In this document: one piece after another, positions 1 through 8,329 of the stretch
How the letters are laid out: the number at the start of each line of letters is the position of its first letter
Position numbering within the stretch: the first letter of the stretch is position 1
From: Mycetocola tolaasinivorans
GTDB taxonomy: Bacteria > Actinomycetota > Actinomycetes > Actinomycetales > Microbacteriaceae
Length of the DNA stretch: 64,000 nt
NCBI RefSeq assembly: GCF_003667565.1
Contig: NZ_RCUX01000002.1
Coordinates: 310,001-374,000 of the forward strand
Direction of reading: 5' to 3'
Program-made: the position numbers and the translations under genes
Notes under the pieces: model-generated
The model's input: the letters and a program-made list of their open reading frames with translations, nothing else
What the model was told of the DNA's origin: nothing
Database searches by the model: none

Positions 1-402
1 GAGACCATGGCGGGGCTGCCGCTCAGCGGTAACCTCGGCACCCTGCTCGGCTCGGGCGAGGCCTGGCCACGCATCACCGTGTACGTCCTGCTTGTCCTCG
101 TGATGGCCGGAGTCGCCGAGCTGCAGCGCCGATACCTGCTGCTGCCCCAGGACCCGCCGCCTACCCCGCCGGCACCGGTACCCGGCCAGCCGACGCTGCC
201 CGACCTCAGCGGCCTCACCCGGATCATGCGATGGATGCCCTACATGACCGTGGTGATGGCCCTGATCGTGCCGCTCGCCGCCGCGATCTATCTCACCATC
301 ACCACCGCCTGGACGCTGTGTGAGCGCCTCCTGCTGCGCCGCATCCTCGGTGCCCGCGAGGCGCAGGCCGGATCGGGAAACGCGGAGGTAGTACCCGCCT
401 AG
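1..402 (+). CDS. YidC/Oxa1-family membrane insertase, 3' part (partial gene)
   Basis: The reading frame is open to the left edge, so only the C-terminal part of the gene is present; the ATG at 7 is probably internal. The visible ~131 residues hold two hydrophobic segments, one near residues 22-38 and one near 75-97. They contain a MPYMTVVMALIVPLAAAIYL-type segment followed by a TTAWTLCERLLLRRIL helix, as in the last transmembrane helices of YidC/Oxa1 insertases, which fold proteins into the inner membrane. A proline-rich loop (about residues 47-64) separates them. The gene is not beside rpmH/rnpA/jag here, so it may be a stand-alone YidC paralogue rather than the main copy. Family call is fairly good; exact role is inference. 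Confidence 0.7.
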   Translation, partial: ETMAGLPLSGNLGTLLGSGEAWPRITVYVLLVLVMAGVAELQRRYLLLPQDPPPTPPAPVPGQPTLPDLSGLTRIMRWMPYMTVVMALIVPLAAAIYLTITTAWTLCERLLLRRILGAREAQAGSGNAEVVPA

Positions 403-420
403 CGCGGGCGATATACGAAC

Positions 421-453
421 GGCGGGCCGGGATCCTCAGGATCCCGGCCCGCC
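421..453. terminator. bidirectional terminator between convergent genes
   Basis: A perfect 16-bp inverted repeat (421-436 and 438-453) lies between the ends of the insertase gene and the leftward holin-family gene. It is GC-rich with no long T run, which is usual for high-GC actinobacterial terminators. Confidence 0.75.
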
Positions 454-473
454 GTGTGCGGTGCTGCGCGTGG

Positions 474-869
474 CTAGCGCTTGGCGTTGCCCGAGCCCTC
501 GGTGCGCTTCTTCAGGAAGATCGCGACGAGGATCCAGCCGCCGAGCGCGGTAACCACCCAGACCAGAACCGGTGCCAGGATCCAGGCGGCGAGGTTTTCG
601 AAGTGCAGGCCGCCCGGGAAGAGTGAGGCCACAAACAGCGCGACGAAGGTCGAGACCAGCCCGATGCCGCCGATGATGGGGGAGGCATACTTACGCGCGA
701 TGTTGAAGATAAAGGGCGTGAGAATCGCCTGTGCGAGGGTGAAGATGATCACCGCGACGATGAAGCCCGAAGCCGTGATGGTCACCCCGGGAATGATCCA
801 GGCGGCGAGCAACAGGCCGAGCGCCGCCGTTGCGAGGTTGATGGCGGTGCGGATAAGAAAACGGACCAT
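474..869 (-). CDS. phage-holin family (four-TM) membrane protein
   Basis: A 131-aa protein with four predicted membrane helices, around residues 8-28, 34-52, 62-85 and 93-118, ending in a basic/polar tail. The pattern (RFLIRTAINLATAALGLLLA start, LTPFIFNIARK loop, GGLHFENLAAWILAPVLVWVV end) fits the 'phage holin superfamily IV' / PF04020-like membrane proteins. These are ordinary chromosomal genes in many actinobacteria despite the name. No phage genes are nearby, so a lysis role is not suggested; function is unknown. The start ATG at 869 opens directly on the first helix. Confidence 0.75.
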   Translation of the reverse strand: MVRFLIRTAINLATAALGLLLAAWIIPGVTITASGFIVAVIIFTLAQAILTPFIFNIARKYASPIIGGIGLVSTFVALFVASLFPGGLHFENLAAWILAPVLVWVVTALGGWILVAIFLKKRTEGSGNAKR

Positions 870-1035
870 TTCCGGGCTCCCTGAGGGTGAGTGATGATGC
901 CCTCAATCTAGGGCAGGTCGCCGCTCCGCGTCCAGCGCCCAAACGCGGGCCTTTCCAGATCGATCAGCGGCTCGATAAACTGTGGGCACCACCGCGCACC
1001 GGGGATTCGCGCGGCCACCGACGAAAGGCACCACG

Positions 1036-1770
1036 ATGTCCGCTCGCCACGCTTTCTTGCCCGTGATCGCCCTGGCTGCGCTCGCCCTCACCGCCTGCGC
1101 CTCCGGGCCCGGCTCGAGCTCGGTACCCAGCGAAAAGGACCTCGTCGGAACCTGGGTTCCCACCACCATCTATTCCACGCAGCCCCACCTGACCCTCGCC
1201 GATGATGGCACCTGGACGGGCTCGGACGGCTGCAACGGCACCTCCGGCACCTGGAAGGTCACCCCGAGCGGCACGCTCTCGGTCACCGCGGGGCCGAGCA
1301 CCCTGATCGCCTGCGAGGGGGAGGCGCTGCCCAGCCTGTTTGCGCAGTCCACCCGCATCCGCGTCGAGGGCTCAAACGTTCTCCTGCAGGATGACAAGAA
1401 GAAGACCCTCGCAACGGTGGTCCGCGGGGAGGTCACGAGCCCGAGCCCCGATGCGGGTGCCGCCGGCGGCTCGAGTGCCGCCGACGTGACCGGCAGCTGG
1501 GTCGCCGAGACCCCGGGTACCGGCCAGGTCCCGGCCCTGAACCTCGAGGCCGGCGGCAAGCTCAGCGGCAACGATGGCTGCAACGCCCTGATCGGCACCT
1601 GGACCATCGAGGGAGACACCCTGAGCTTTGACCCGCTCGCCTCCACCCGGATGGCCTGCGAGAACGTCGACACCTGGCTGTCCCTCGCAAAGACCGCGAC
1701 GGTCACCCCCGCCGAACTGGTCGTGCAGGACTCCGCCGGCAAAATCCTCGGTCGTTTGGCTCGCGGATAG
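1036..1770 (+). CDS. lipoprotein with two META (HslJ-like) domains
   Basis: I place the start at ATG 1036, preceded by GAAAGG, rather than at the upstream in-frame ATG 982, because this gives a clean lipoprotein signal: basic N-terminus, hydrophobic stretch and an LTAC lipobox. The 244-aa product is then two copies of a META/HslJ-like module joined by an Asp/Gly/Ser-rich linker. Each copy has the G-T/S-W start, a DGCN motif and a conserved Cys pair partner (LIACE and RMACEN). META proteins are extracytoplasmic, often linked to stress or antibiotic tolerance; the exact role is unknown. Probably monocistronic. Confidence 0.85.
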   Translation: MSARHAFLPVIALAALALTACASGPGSSSVPSEKDLVGTWVPTTIYSTQPHLTLADDGTWTGSDGCNGTSGTWKVTPSGTLSVTAGPSTLIACEGEALPSLFAQSTRIRVEGSNVLLQDDKKKTLATVVRGEVTSPSPDAGAAGGSSAADVTGSWVAETPGTGQVPALNLEAGGKLSGNDGCNALIGTWTIEGDTLSFDPLASTRMACENVDTWLSLAKTATVTPAELVVQDSAGKILGRLARG

Positions 1771-1848
1771 CGAAAATACCCTGGAAAACGGTGTTTTCCA
1801 GCCAACACCCGGACAGGGTGCCCCCGAAGACGCAAAAAAACGCCTAAA

Positions 1849-4800
1849 GTGTGGATTGTGTGGCCGCTCGACAAGAACTCAGAAGAACACGATCCCACTG
1901 CCGGGCTCGTGGCTGACCAGAGCGCGCCGGGCGCGCAGACCTCAAGCCCGGATGGCTCCCCGGTGAGCCCGGATACTCCGGGCGAAAACGAACCCGCGGA
2001 GAGCGTCACCGCGTCTCCGGTCGCCCCGGTGCCGCCGGTAGACCCCGCGGCCGAACGCGCGCGGTGGATCGCCCAGATTCGCGACGTCGGCGGTACCTCG
2101 CCGCTGCTGTTCTTCACCGATGAGCCGCGCACCCGCATCGAGCTCTCGTCCACCCACCCGGGGGGCCTGCCGCAGTTCATCACCGGGCACTCGACGCTGC
2201 TGTCGAACCTGATCCGCGACGAGCTTGCGCTGCGCCGGGCAAAGTCCGCCGCCGACGTCATCACCACCAAGGGTGTCGAGCTGCGCACCGTCCGCGGCAT
2301 CGAGGCCGTGCACCTCGCGATCGGCCTGGCCCAGTGGCGGCACGAGGGCGTCGACTACTGCGCGCCGGTGCTGCTGCGTCCGGTCGCGATTCGCCGCTAC
2401 GGCAAAGACTATGAGCTGAAGCTCAAGGGTCGCTCGATCATGAACCCCGAGCTTGTGCGTGCCATGCGCGAGCAGTTTGGTATCGGCCTGGATGCCGCCG
2501 CGTTCGAGGCTCTCTCGGTCGCGAAGGGCGTGTTCCAGCCGCAGCCGGTGATCGATGAGCTGCGCGGGATCACCCGTCGACTCGACTGGTTCACCGTGCA
2601 GCCGCGCCTGCTGGTGTCGACCTTTGCCGACATCGGACCGGCGCTGGCCCGCGACGTGGAGTCGCGCGAGCACCCGATCCTCGAGGCACTCGCCGGTGAC
2701 AGCGGGGCCAAGAAGCTCGTGGACAGCCTGTTCCTCCCGGTGGACGCCGTGGGGCAGGACGAACGCCCGCCCACCACCGACACCCTGCTGCTGGACGCCG
2801 ATGCCGAGCAGGAAAACGTGATCGCCCAGATCACCGCCGGCAACTCCATCATCGTGCGCACGCTGCCCGGTACCGGCGGCACCCAGACCGCCGTCAACGC
2901 GATCGGTTCACTGGTGAGCCAGCACAAGCGGGTGCTCGTCGTGGGTGCGCGCCGTTCGGGCCTCGACGGTATTCGTCACCGCCTCGCGAAGGTCGGTCTG
3001 CCCGGGCTCTCGGTGGGCCCCACCACGGTGCGCCGCGACCTCATCGAGGCGATCTCCCGCAACGAAAAGGCCGTCGCCCCGAAGATCGCCGACGTTGATG
3101 ACGCCCTGGTGCGTCTGCGCCGCGTGCTCCTCGACTACCGCGGCGCGCTCTCCCGGGTGGAACCGACCCTCCGGGTGTCGGTCATCGACGCCCTCGAATC
3201 GCTGACGCGGCTCGGTAACCTGCCGTTCCCGCCGAGCACCGCCGCCCGGCTCACTCCCACCTCGATGGGAAACCTTGCCGGTGACCGTCGCAGCATCTCG
3301 CAGAAGCTCGCCGCCGCCGCGGCGCTCGGCGAGTTCCAGTACGGTCCCGGAGACTCGCCCTGGTACGGGGCCACCTTTGCCACCACAGCGGAGGCCAAGG
3401 CCACCCACGCGCTCGCAAAGAAGCTCAACCGCACCGAGCTGCCGCGCCTGCTGGAGCGCGGATACGACCTCATCGGGCACACCCGGATGCGACCGTTCGA
3501 GTCGGTTGAGGAACTCGGCGTGTACCTGCGTCTGCTGCTCGATCTGCGCGACACCCTCGACAAGTTCTCCCCGAGCGTGTTTGATCGCTCCCTGGAGGAG
3601 CTCATCAGTGCGCACAGCGCGCGCCGCGACTCACCCTCGATGAACGCCGCGAACCGTCGCCGGCTGAAGAAGCTGGCTCGCGAGTATGTGCGCCCGGGCG
3701 TGCACATCACCGACATGGAGGACTCCCTGCGCCGGATCCAGGCACAGCGCGTGCTCTGGCAGCGCTACGTGTCCACCGGCGCGATGCCCGAGGTGCCGCT
3801 CGGCATCGCGGACGTTCAGGTCACCTACCAGCGCGTGATGGACGATCTGGCGCGCCTCGACGGCCCGCTGCACCGCACCACCCGGGATGAGCGCCTCGTC
3901 GCGCTTCCGGTCAAGGAACTCGTGCGCCTGATGGCCGGCCTCGCGGCCGACTCCCAGGTCATGGAGAACCTGCAGGAGCGCACCACGCTGATCGCCGAGC
4001 TCAAGGAGCTGGGGCTCGCCCCGCTGATCACCGACCTCTCGGTGCGTCACGTACCCGAGGAGCGCGTGGCCGATGAGCTCGAACTCGCCTGGTGGCAGTC
4101 CGTCCTCGAGTACATGCTGGCCACCGATAAGGCGCTGCTCGGTGCGAACACGAGCGTGATCGACCGCCTCGAATCGGACTTCCGCCTCGTGGACGAAGCC
4201 CACGCTTCCGCCCAGGGTGCCCAGCTCGCGACCCTGCTCGGCGACACCTGGAAGATCGGCCTGGTCGATCACTCGGACGAGGCGACCGCGCTGCGAAACC
4301 TGCTGCGTGGCTCCACGGTGGAACCGATCGCCCTCGAGGAGCAGGCACCGCACCTCGCCCGCATCCTCTCCCCGGTGTGGGTGGCCTCGCCCTACGAGGT
4401 GCACCTGATTCCGGACTCGCTGCGATTCGACACCGTGTTCCTGGTGGATGCCGGTGCGACGACCCTCGCCGAAAACGCCGCGGCGATCGGCCGGGCCAAG
4501 CAGGTCGTGGCATTTGGCGACCCGGTCACCCAGAGCCCGCTGCCCTTCACCCTGGCCGCCGCCGATCCCTCCCGGCACGAGGCCCCCGTGTACGACATCG
4601 AGGCGCTGCACGGTGACTCGGCCCTCGCCCGCCTGGGTGAGCTGCTGCCGACGCTCACCCTGACCCGCAGCTACCGTGCGGGCGGCGAAGACCTCAGCCA
4701 GCTCGTCAACCAGCGCTTCTACGACGGCGAGATCGAATCCCTGCCCTGGGCGGGTTCGTTCCTCGGCCACGGCAGCCTCACGGTCGACTACGTGAGCGGC

Positions 4801-5646
4801 GGAAAGGGCATGCCCGACCCGGACACCGGCGGTGTGGAATCCGTGGATGCCGAGGTGTCGCGCGTTGTGAACCTCGTGCTGGAGCACGCGGCCAACCGTC
4901 CCCGGGAATCCCTGATGGTCGTGACCGCGAGCGTGAAGCACGCGACCCGGCTGAACCAGGCCGTGCTCTCGGCGTTTGCCCAGCACTCCGATCTGGCCGA
5001 CTTTATTCTGCGCGATCGCGCCGAACCGTTTGCGGTGCTGACGCTCGAGCAGTCCGTGGCCGAGAGCCGCGACCGCGTGATCTTCTCGCTCGGATACGGT
5101 CTCACCCCACACGGCCGCGTGCTCTCGAACTTCGGCGCGCTGGGCGAGCCCGGGGGCGACCGTCTGCTCGCCGTGGGCATGACCCGCGCGCGCCGCTCGA
5201 TGGTGATCGTGTCCTGCATCAAGCCGGAGGATATTGATCCGGCCCGCACCAGCCACGGCATCGCGGCGCTCGCCGAGATCCTGCGTAAGCCCGTGCAGCA
5301 CGTACCGGCACCGCCGAACACCGAGGGTGCCGAGCCGATGATGGTGGATCTCGCGGAGCGGCTGTACCGCCGTGGGCTGGACGTCGAGGTGGGGTACCGC
5401 GGTTCCCTCGCCCTGGTGGCCTCCTATCAGGGCAAGGCCGTGGCGGTGGAGTCCGATCCGGAGGTGACGACCGAGTCGCTGCGGGAGTCCCTGCGACTGC
5501 GTCCGGATGTTCTGCGCCGGCTGGGGTGGCACTACCTGCGGGTGCACTCCTTCGACCTGTTTGCCGACCCCGAGGGCGTGACCGCCAAGGTCACCGCGCT
5601 GCTCGGTGTGCCCGACGTTCAGCAGGAGCCAGCCGCCGAGGTATAG
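1849..5646 (+). CDS. SF1-helicase-like protein with C-terminal MTES_1575-type endonuclease fold; catalytic motifs degenerate
   Basis: Up to 1265 aa from GTG 1849 (GTG 1858 is an alternative). The architecture resembles large DNA2/UPF1-like SF1 helicases of actinobacteria: an N-terminal region, a split ATPase core, and a C-terminal restriction-endonuclease-like domain. However, the P-loop reads LPGTGGTQT (about residues 339-347), with Gly where the ATP-binding Lys belongs. Motif II reads LVDAG (865-869) instead of DE(A/S). The GDP motif and the motif VI TRAR (1112-1115) are kept. In the C-terminal domain (about 1165-1260) the usual (I)DLAV aspartate is Ser (GSLALV), while VESD (1200-1203) and the LGWHYLRVHS...LF.DP end are kept. 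So it looks like an intact, expressed but catalytically altered family member. No frameshift is seen across 3.8 kb. Role unknown, probably nucleic-acid or protein scaffold related. Confidence 0.7.
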   Translation: MWIVWPLDKNSEEHDPTAGLVADQSAPGAQTSSPDGSPVSPDTPGENEPAESVTASPVAPVPPVDPAAERARWIAQIRDVGGTSPLLFFTDEPRTRIELSSTHPGGLPQFITGHSTLLSNLIRDELALRRAKSAADVITTKGVELRTVRGIEAVHLAIGLAQWRHEGVDYCAPVLLRPVAIRRYGKDYELKLKGRSIMNPELVRAMREQFGIGLDAAAFEALSVAKGVFQPQPVIDELRGITRRLDWFTVQPRLLVSTFADIGPALARDVESREHPILEALAGDSGAKKLVDSLFLPVDAVGQDERPPTTDTLLLDADAEQENVIAQITAGNSIIVRTLPGTGGTQTAVNAIGSLVSQHKRVLVVGARRSGLDGIRHRLAKVGLPGLSVGPTTVRRDLIEAISRNEKAVAPKIADVDDALVRLRRVLLDYRGALSRVEPTLRVSVIDALESLTRLGNLPFPPSTAARLTPTSMGNLAGDRRSISQKLAAAAALGEFQYGPGDSPWYGATFATTAEAKATHALAKKLNRTELPRLLERGYDLIGHTRMRPFESVEELGVYLRLLLDLRDTLDKFSPSVFDRSLEELISAHSARRDSPSMNAANRRRLKKLAREYVRPGVHITDMEDSLRRIQAQRVLWQRYVSTGAMPEVPLGIADVQVTYQRVMDDLARLDGPLHRTTRDERLVALPVKELVRLMAGLAADSQVMENLQERTTLIAELKELGLAPLITDLSVRHVPEERVADELELAWWQSVLEYMLATDKALLGANTSVIDRLESDFRLVDEAHASAQGAQLATLLGDTWKIGLVDHSDEATALRNLLRGSTVEPIALEEQAPHLARILSPVWVASPYEVHLIPDSLRFDTVFLVDAGATTLAENAAAIGRAKQVVAFGDPVTQSPLPFTLAAADPSRHEAPVYDIEALHGDSALARLGELLPTLTLTRSYRAGGEDLSQLVNQRFYDGEIESLPWAGSFLGHGSLTVDYVSGGKGMPDPDTGGVESVDAEVSRVVNLVLEHAANRPRESLMVVTASVKHATRLNQAVLSAFAQHSDLADFILRDRAEPFAVLTLEQSVAESRDRVIFSLGYGLTPHGRVLSNFGALGEPGGDRLLAVGMTRARRSMVIVSCIKPEDIDPARTSHGIAALAEILRKPVQHVPAPPNTEGAEPMMVDLAERLYRRGLDVEVGYRGSLALVASYQGKAVAVESDPEVTTESLRESLRLRPDVLRRLGWHYLRVHSFDLFADPEGVTAKVTALLGVPDVQQEPAAEV

Positions 5647-5684
5647 CCACGTGCGAGCCGGCGCGCACGCGGTACCCTGGACTC

Positions 5685-5915
5685 ATGAGTGAAACGCCTG
5701 AATCCATCCGTCGGGTGCCGGGTTCGCGCCGCGTCCGCACCGCTCCGGCCCCCGGGAGCGATCCCTCGCCCCAGGCCGGGATGGCCGCGGTCCGCGCCGC
5801 GGAGGACTCCGATGCCGGCTGGGGTGGTAAGCCCGCACAGACCTCGGGAGACTCGGGGAACGATGCCCGCATGCGCGCGGACGTACCGCCGCACTGGGGC
5901 ACGCACACCCGCTAA
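5685..5915 (+). CDS. small conserved-type hydrophilic protein ending in PPHWGTHTR
   Basis: A 76-aa ORF beginning ATG 5685, 38 bases after the helicase-like gene and probably co-transcribed. It is rich in Ser, Pro, Gly and Arg and has no membrane segment. The short C-terminal ADVPPHWGTHTR motif is of a type I associate with small actinobacterial proteins, but I cannot name the family. It stops just before a strong hairpin. Codon use (G/C third positions) is like its neighbours, which supports a real gene. Function unknown. Confidence 0.6.
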   Translation: MSETPESIRRVPGSRRVRTAPAPGSDPSPQAGMAAVRAAEDSDAGWGGKPAQTSGDSGNDARMRADVPPHWGTHTR

Positions 5916-5951
5916 CCCCGAGGCATCGGGTGCTCTCCCGCACACATAAAA

Positions 5952-5980
5952 AACGCGGCGACCGAATCGGTCGCCGCGTT
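5952..5980. terminator. bidirectional terminator
   Basis: Perfect 14-bp arms (5952-5965, 5967-5980) separate the small protein gene from the leftward mscL. An A run sits on the left side (read as U for leftward transcripts) and TTTT shortly to the right. Confidence 0.8.
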
Positions 5981-5993
5981 CCCTGTTTTGTGG

Positions 5994-6473
5994 CTATTCG
6001 CCGCCGGAGTGCTTTCCGCCGGCCGGCCGGTTACCGAGCGCCGCGTTGTCCGCGTTAGCCGCGAGCAGGTCGCGAATTTCGGCGAGCAGTGCGACATCGG
6101 CCGAGACCTCGGGGACCTCCTCGGCGGCGGCCTCCTTGTTCTTGGTCAGCAGGGCGTCGGCGCGCTTCTTGAAGTGGTTGATCGGCAGAACAAACACGAA
6201 GTACACTACGACGGCAACGATCAGGAACGAGATGATCGCTCCTACTACCGCACCGATCTTCACCTCGGCCGGCTTGTCTGGGTCGAGGGTCGGGATCGAG
6301 AGGATCCAGGTCGCGTTGAGGCTGTCGGCCTTGAACAGTGCGCCGATGATCGGATTGAAGATGTTTTCGACGATCGCGTTGACGACCGAGGTGAATGCGG
6401 CACCAATGACCACCGCGACGGCGAGGTCAATGACGTTTCCGCGAAGAATAAATTCCTTGAAGCCCTTGATCAC
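5994..6473 (-). CDS. mscL: large-conductance mechanosensitive channel MscL
   Basis: A 159-aa inner-membrane channel that opens under membrane tension to release solutes on osmotic downshock. The N-terminus MIKGFKEFILRGNVIDLAVA followed by VVIGAAFTSVVNAIV is the family hallmark and pore-lining TM1. TM2 lies near residues 75-100 and is followed by the KKRADALL-type cytoplasmic helix. An acidic and alanine-rich tail beyond residue 110 is longer than in E. coli MscL. It is the last gene of a leftward set with the 5-FCL and FmdB genes, a grouping also remembered from mycobacteria. Confidence 0.95.
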   Translation of the reverse strand: MIKGFKEFILRGNVIDLAVAVVIGAAFTSVVNAIVENIFNPIIGALFKADSLNATWILSIPTLDPDKPAEVKIGAVVGAIISFLIVAVVVYFVFVLPINHFKKRADALLTKNKEAAAEEVPEVSADVALLAEIRDLLAANADNAALGNRPAGGKHSGGE

Positions 6474-6500
6474 AGGGTCCCCCTTCAGATGGTGGTTTCG

Positions 6501-6713
6501 CTAGCTTTTGGCTCCGCCGGAGCTCCCGGAGGCGCCCGACTTGGAGTCGGTGCTGTAGAAACCCGAGCCATTAAAGCTCACACCGACCGTGCCGAAAAGC
6601 TTACGCAACTTCCCACCACATGCTGGGCATTCGTTCAGCGTTGCGTCAGAAAGGCTCTGGGTGATGTCGAAGGCGTTACCGCACTCCGTGCACTTATACG
6701 AGTAGAGAGGCAC
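6501..6713 (-). CDS. FmdB-family zinc-ribbon protein
   Basis: A 70-aa protein opening MPLYSYKCTECGNAFD and carrying two CxxC pairs (CTEC and CPAC), the N-terminal zinc ribbon typical of FmdB-type putative regulators. The tail is Ser/Gly-rich and disordered-looking. It sits 27 bases upstream of mscL and 41 bases downstream of the 5-FCL gene, all leftward. Similar small ribbon proteins in mycobacteria have been linked to redox-sensitive chaperone function; whether that applies here is inference. Confidence 0.85.
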   Translation of the reverse strand: MPLYSYKCTECGNAFDITQSLSDATLNECPACGGKLRKLFGTVGVSFNGSGFYSTDSKSGASGSSGGAKS

Positions 6714-6754
6714 GTGTAATTCCTGTGTTTCGTTGGGAGGGGTGAAGAACGGGG

Positions 6755-7339
6755 TTATTTGCCGAGTTCGGCGATCCGGGTGGGCGTGACGACGCCGTTC
6801 ACCGGACGGTCGTGAATTTCCTGGGGCACCGAGTCGCGCAGTTCACTATCGTAGATGACCGCGTAGACGGGTGGGCAGCGCTCCATCGACCCGAGGGTCT
6901 TGTCGAAGTAGCCGCGGCCCCAGCCCAGGCGCATGCCGGTCTGGTCGATTGCGGCGGCGGGCACGATGATGAGGTCGACATCGTTGATCGCGATCGGGCC
7001 GAGCAGCTCACCGATGGGTTCGTTGATGCCGAAGAGGCCGGCGCTTTCCTCGCCGGTTTCGCCCACTGTCCAGTCGAGAAGCCCGTCTTCACGACTGATC
7101 GGGAAGAGGATGCGAATTCCGCGCTCGAGTGCCCAGTTCAGAAACGGCCGGGTGTTTGGCTCGCTCGGGCGGGAAAGATAGCAGGCGATGCTGGTTGCCC
7201 CAGATCGGGTGACAAGCTCCTGGAGGTGCTCGGTGAGCCCGACGGTGGTGTTTTCCAGCTCGGTGCTGGTCAGGTTGCGGCGACGCTCACGAAGTTCTGC
7301 TCGCAGCGCGCGCTTTTGGTGATCTACCGAAGACGACAT
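6755..7339 (-). CDS. 5-formyltetrahydrofolate cyclo-ligase
   Basis: A 194-aa cytosolic enzyme that converts 5-formyl-THF to 5,10-methenyl-THF with ATP, recycling folate. The family signature is the LGWGRGYFDKTL segment near residue 140, preceded by an acidic, Asp/Val-rich strand (DVDLIIVPAAAID). The N-terminal KRALRAELRERRR helix is the expected basic start. First gene of the leftward set leading to FmdB and mscL, and divergent from galU with an 82-bp shared promoter region. Confidence 0.92.
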   Translation of the reverse strand: MSSSVDHQKRALRAELRERRRNLTSTELENTTVGLTEHLQELVTRSGATSIACYLSRPSEPNTRPFLNWALERGIRILFPISREDGLLDWTVGETGEESAGLFGINEPIGELLGPIAINDVDLIIVPAAAIDQTGMRLGWGRGYFDKTLGSMERCPPVYAVIYDSELRDSVPQEIHDRPVNGVVTPTRIAELGK

Positions 7340-7421
7340 AGCCCCATTCTAGGTGCGTCGCGGATGCGCTGGGGGTGTGGCATGGGTTTTCCCCGTTCGC
7401 CGGGATGGGTAGGGTGGAAGA

Positions 7422-8318
7422 ATGTCAAAGCGCACTCATAAGGTCGTGATTCCCGCCGCGGGACTCGGAACTCGGTTCCTACCGGCCACCAAAGCCATGC
7501 CCAAGGAAATGCTGCCCGTCGTGGACAAGCCAGCGATTCAATACGTGGTCGAGGAGGCGGTCGATGCGGGCCTCACCGATGTCCTGATGATTCTTGGGCG
7601 CAATAAGAACGCCCTGGAGAACCACTTCGACCGGGTGACCGAGTTGGAGATCAACCTGAAGAAGAAGGGCGACACTGGTCGCCTGAACTCGGTTGAGCAC
7701 CCCAACGACCTCGCCGACATCCATTTCCTGCGTCAGGGCGACCCGCTGGGCCTCGGCCACGCGGTGCTGCGTGGCAAGCGTCACGTGGGCAACGAGCCCT
7801 TCGCCGTCATGCTGGGTGACGACCTTATTGACGAGCGTGATTCGCTGCTGGTGCGCATGATCGACGAGCAGGAAAAGCGTCAGGCCACGATCATCGCGCT
7901 GATGGAGGTGCCGGCCGAGTCGATCTCGCTGTACGGTGCGGCTGCGGTTGAGGCCACCGATGACCCCGAGGTCGTCCGCGTGACCGGTCTGGTCGAGAAG
8001 CCCGCTCCCGAGGACGCACCCTCTAACCTCGCCATTATCGGACGCTATGTGCTGCGCCCCGAGGTCTTCGACATTCTGGAGAACACCCCTCCGGGTAAGG
8101 GCGGCGAGATTCAGCTGACCGATGCCCTGCAGGAGTTGGCTGCGGATGAGAGCATCGCGGGTGGCGTCTATGGCGTCATCTTTACCGGCCGTCGCTATGA
8201 CACCGGTGATCGCGCCGACTACATTAAGGCCATCGTGCAGCTCGCCACCGATCGCGCGGATCTGGGTGCCGAGCTGAAGCCCTGGCTGCGTTCGTTCGTC
8301 GCCGGCCTCGACGACTAG
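7422..8318 (+). CDS. galU: UTP-glucose-1-phosphate uridylyltransferase
   Basis: A 298-aa nucleotidyltransferase that makes UDP-glucose from UTP and glucose 1-phosphate for cell-envelope glycans. The nucleotide-binding signature PAAGLGTRFLPATK and the following PKEMLPVVDKPAIQYVVEEA are intact near the N-terminus. GEIQLTDALQ and GRRYDTGDRADYIKA near the C-terminus match GalU closely. It starts at ATG 7422 after GGTGGAAGA and reads into the acetyltransferase gene 11 bases later, suggesting co-transcription. Confidence 0.95.
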   Translation: MSKRTHKVVIPAAGLGTRFLPATKAMPKEMLPVVDKPAIQYVVEEAVDAGLTDVLMILGRNKNALENHFDRVTELEINLKKKGDTGRLNSVEHPNDLADIHFLRQGDPLGLGHAVLRGKRHVGNEPFAVMLGDDLIDERDSLLVRMIDEQEKRQATIIALMEVPAESISLYGAAAVEATDDPEVVRVTGLVEKPAPEDAPSNLAIIGRYVLRPEVFDILENTPPGKGGEIQLTDALQELAADESIAGGVYGVIFTGRRYDTGDRADYIKAIVQLATDRADLGAELKPWLRSFVAGLDD

Positions 8319-8329
8319 GGCTCACCACG

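Noticed and set aside
474-869. holin-family gene as sign of a prophage
   Set aside because: No other phage genes nearby; this family is common as an ordinary chromosomal gene.
3631-5547. 638-codon open frame on the minus strand
   Set aside because: It lies wholly antisense inside the 1265-aa helicase-like gene, whose protein has real motifs; the reverse product is His/Arg/Gly-rich with no domain.
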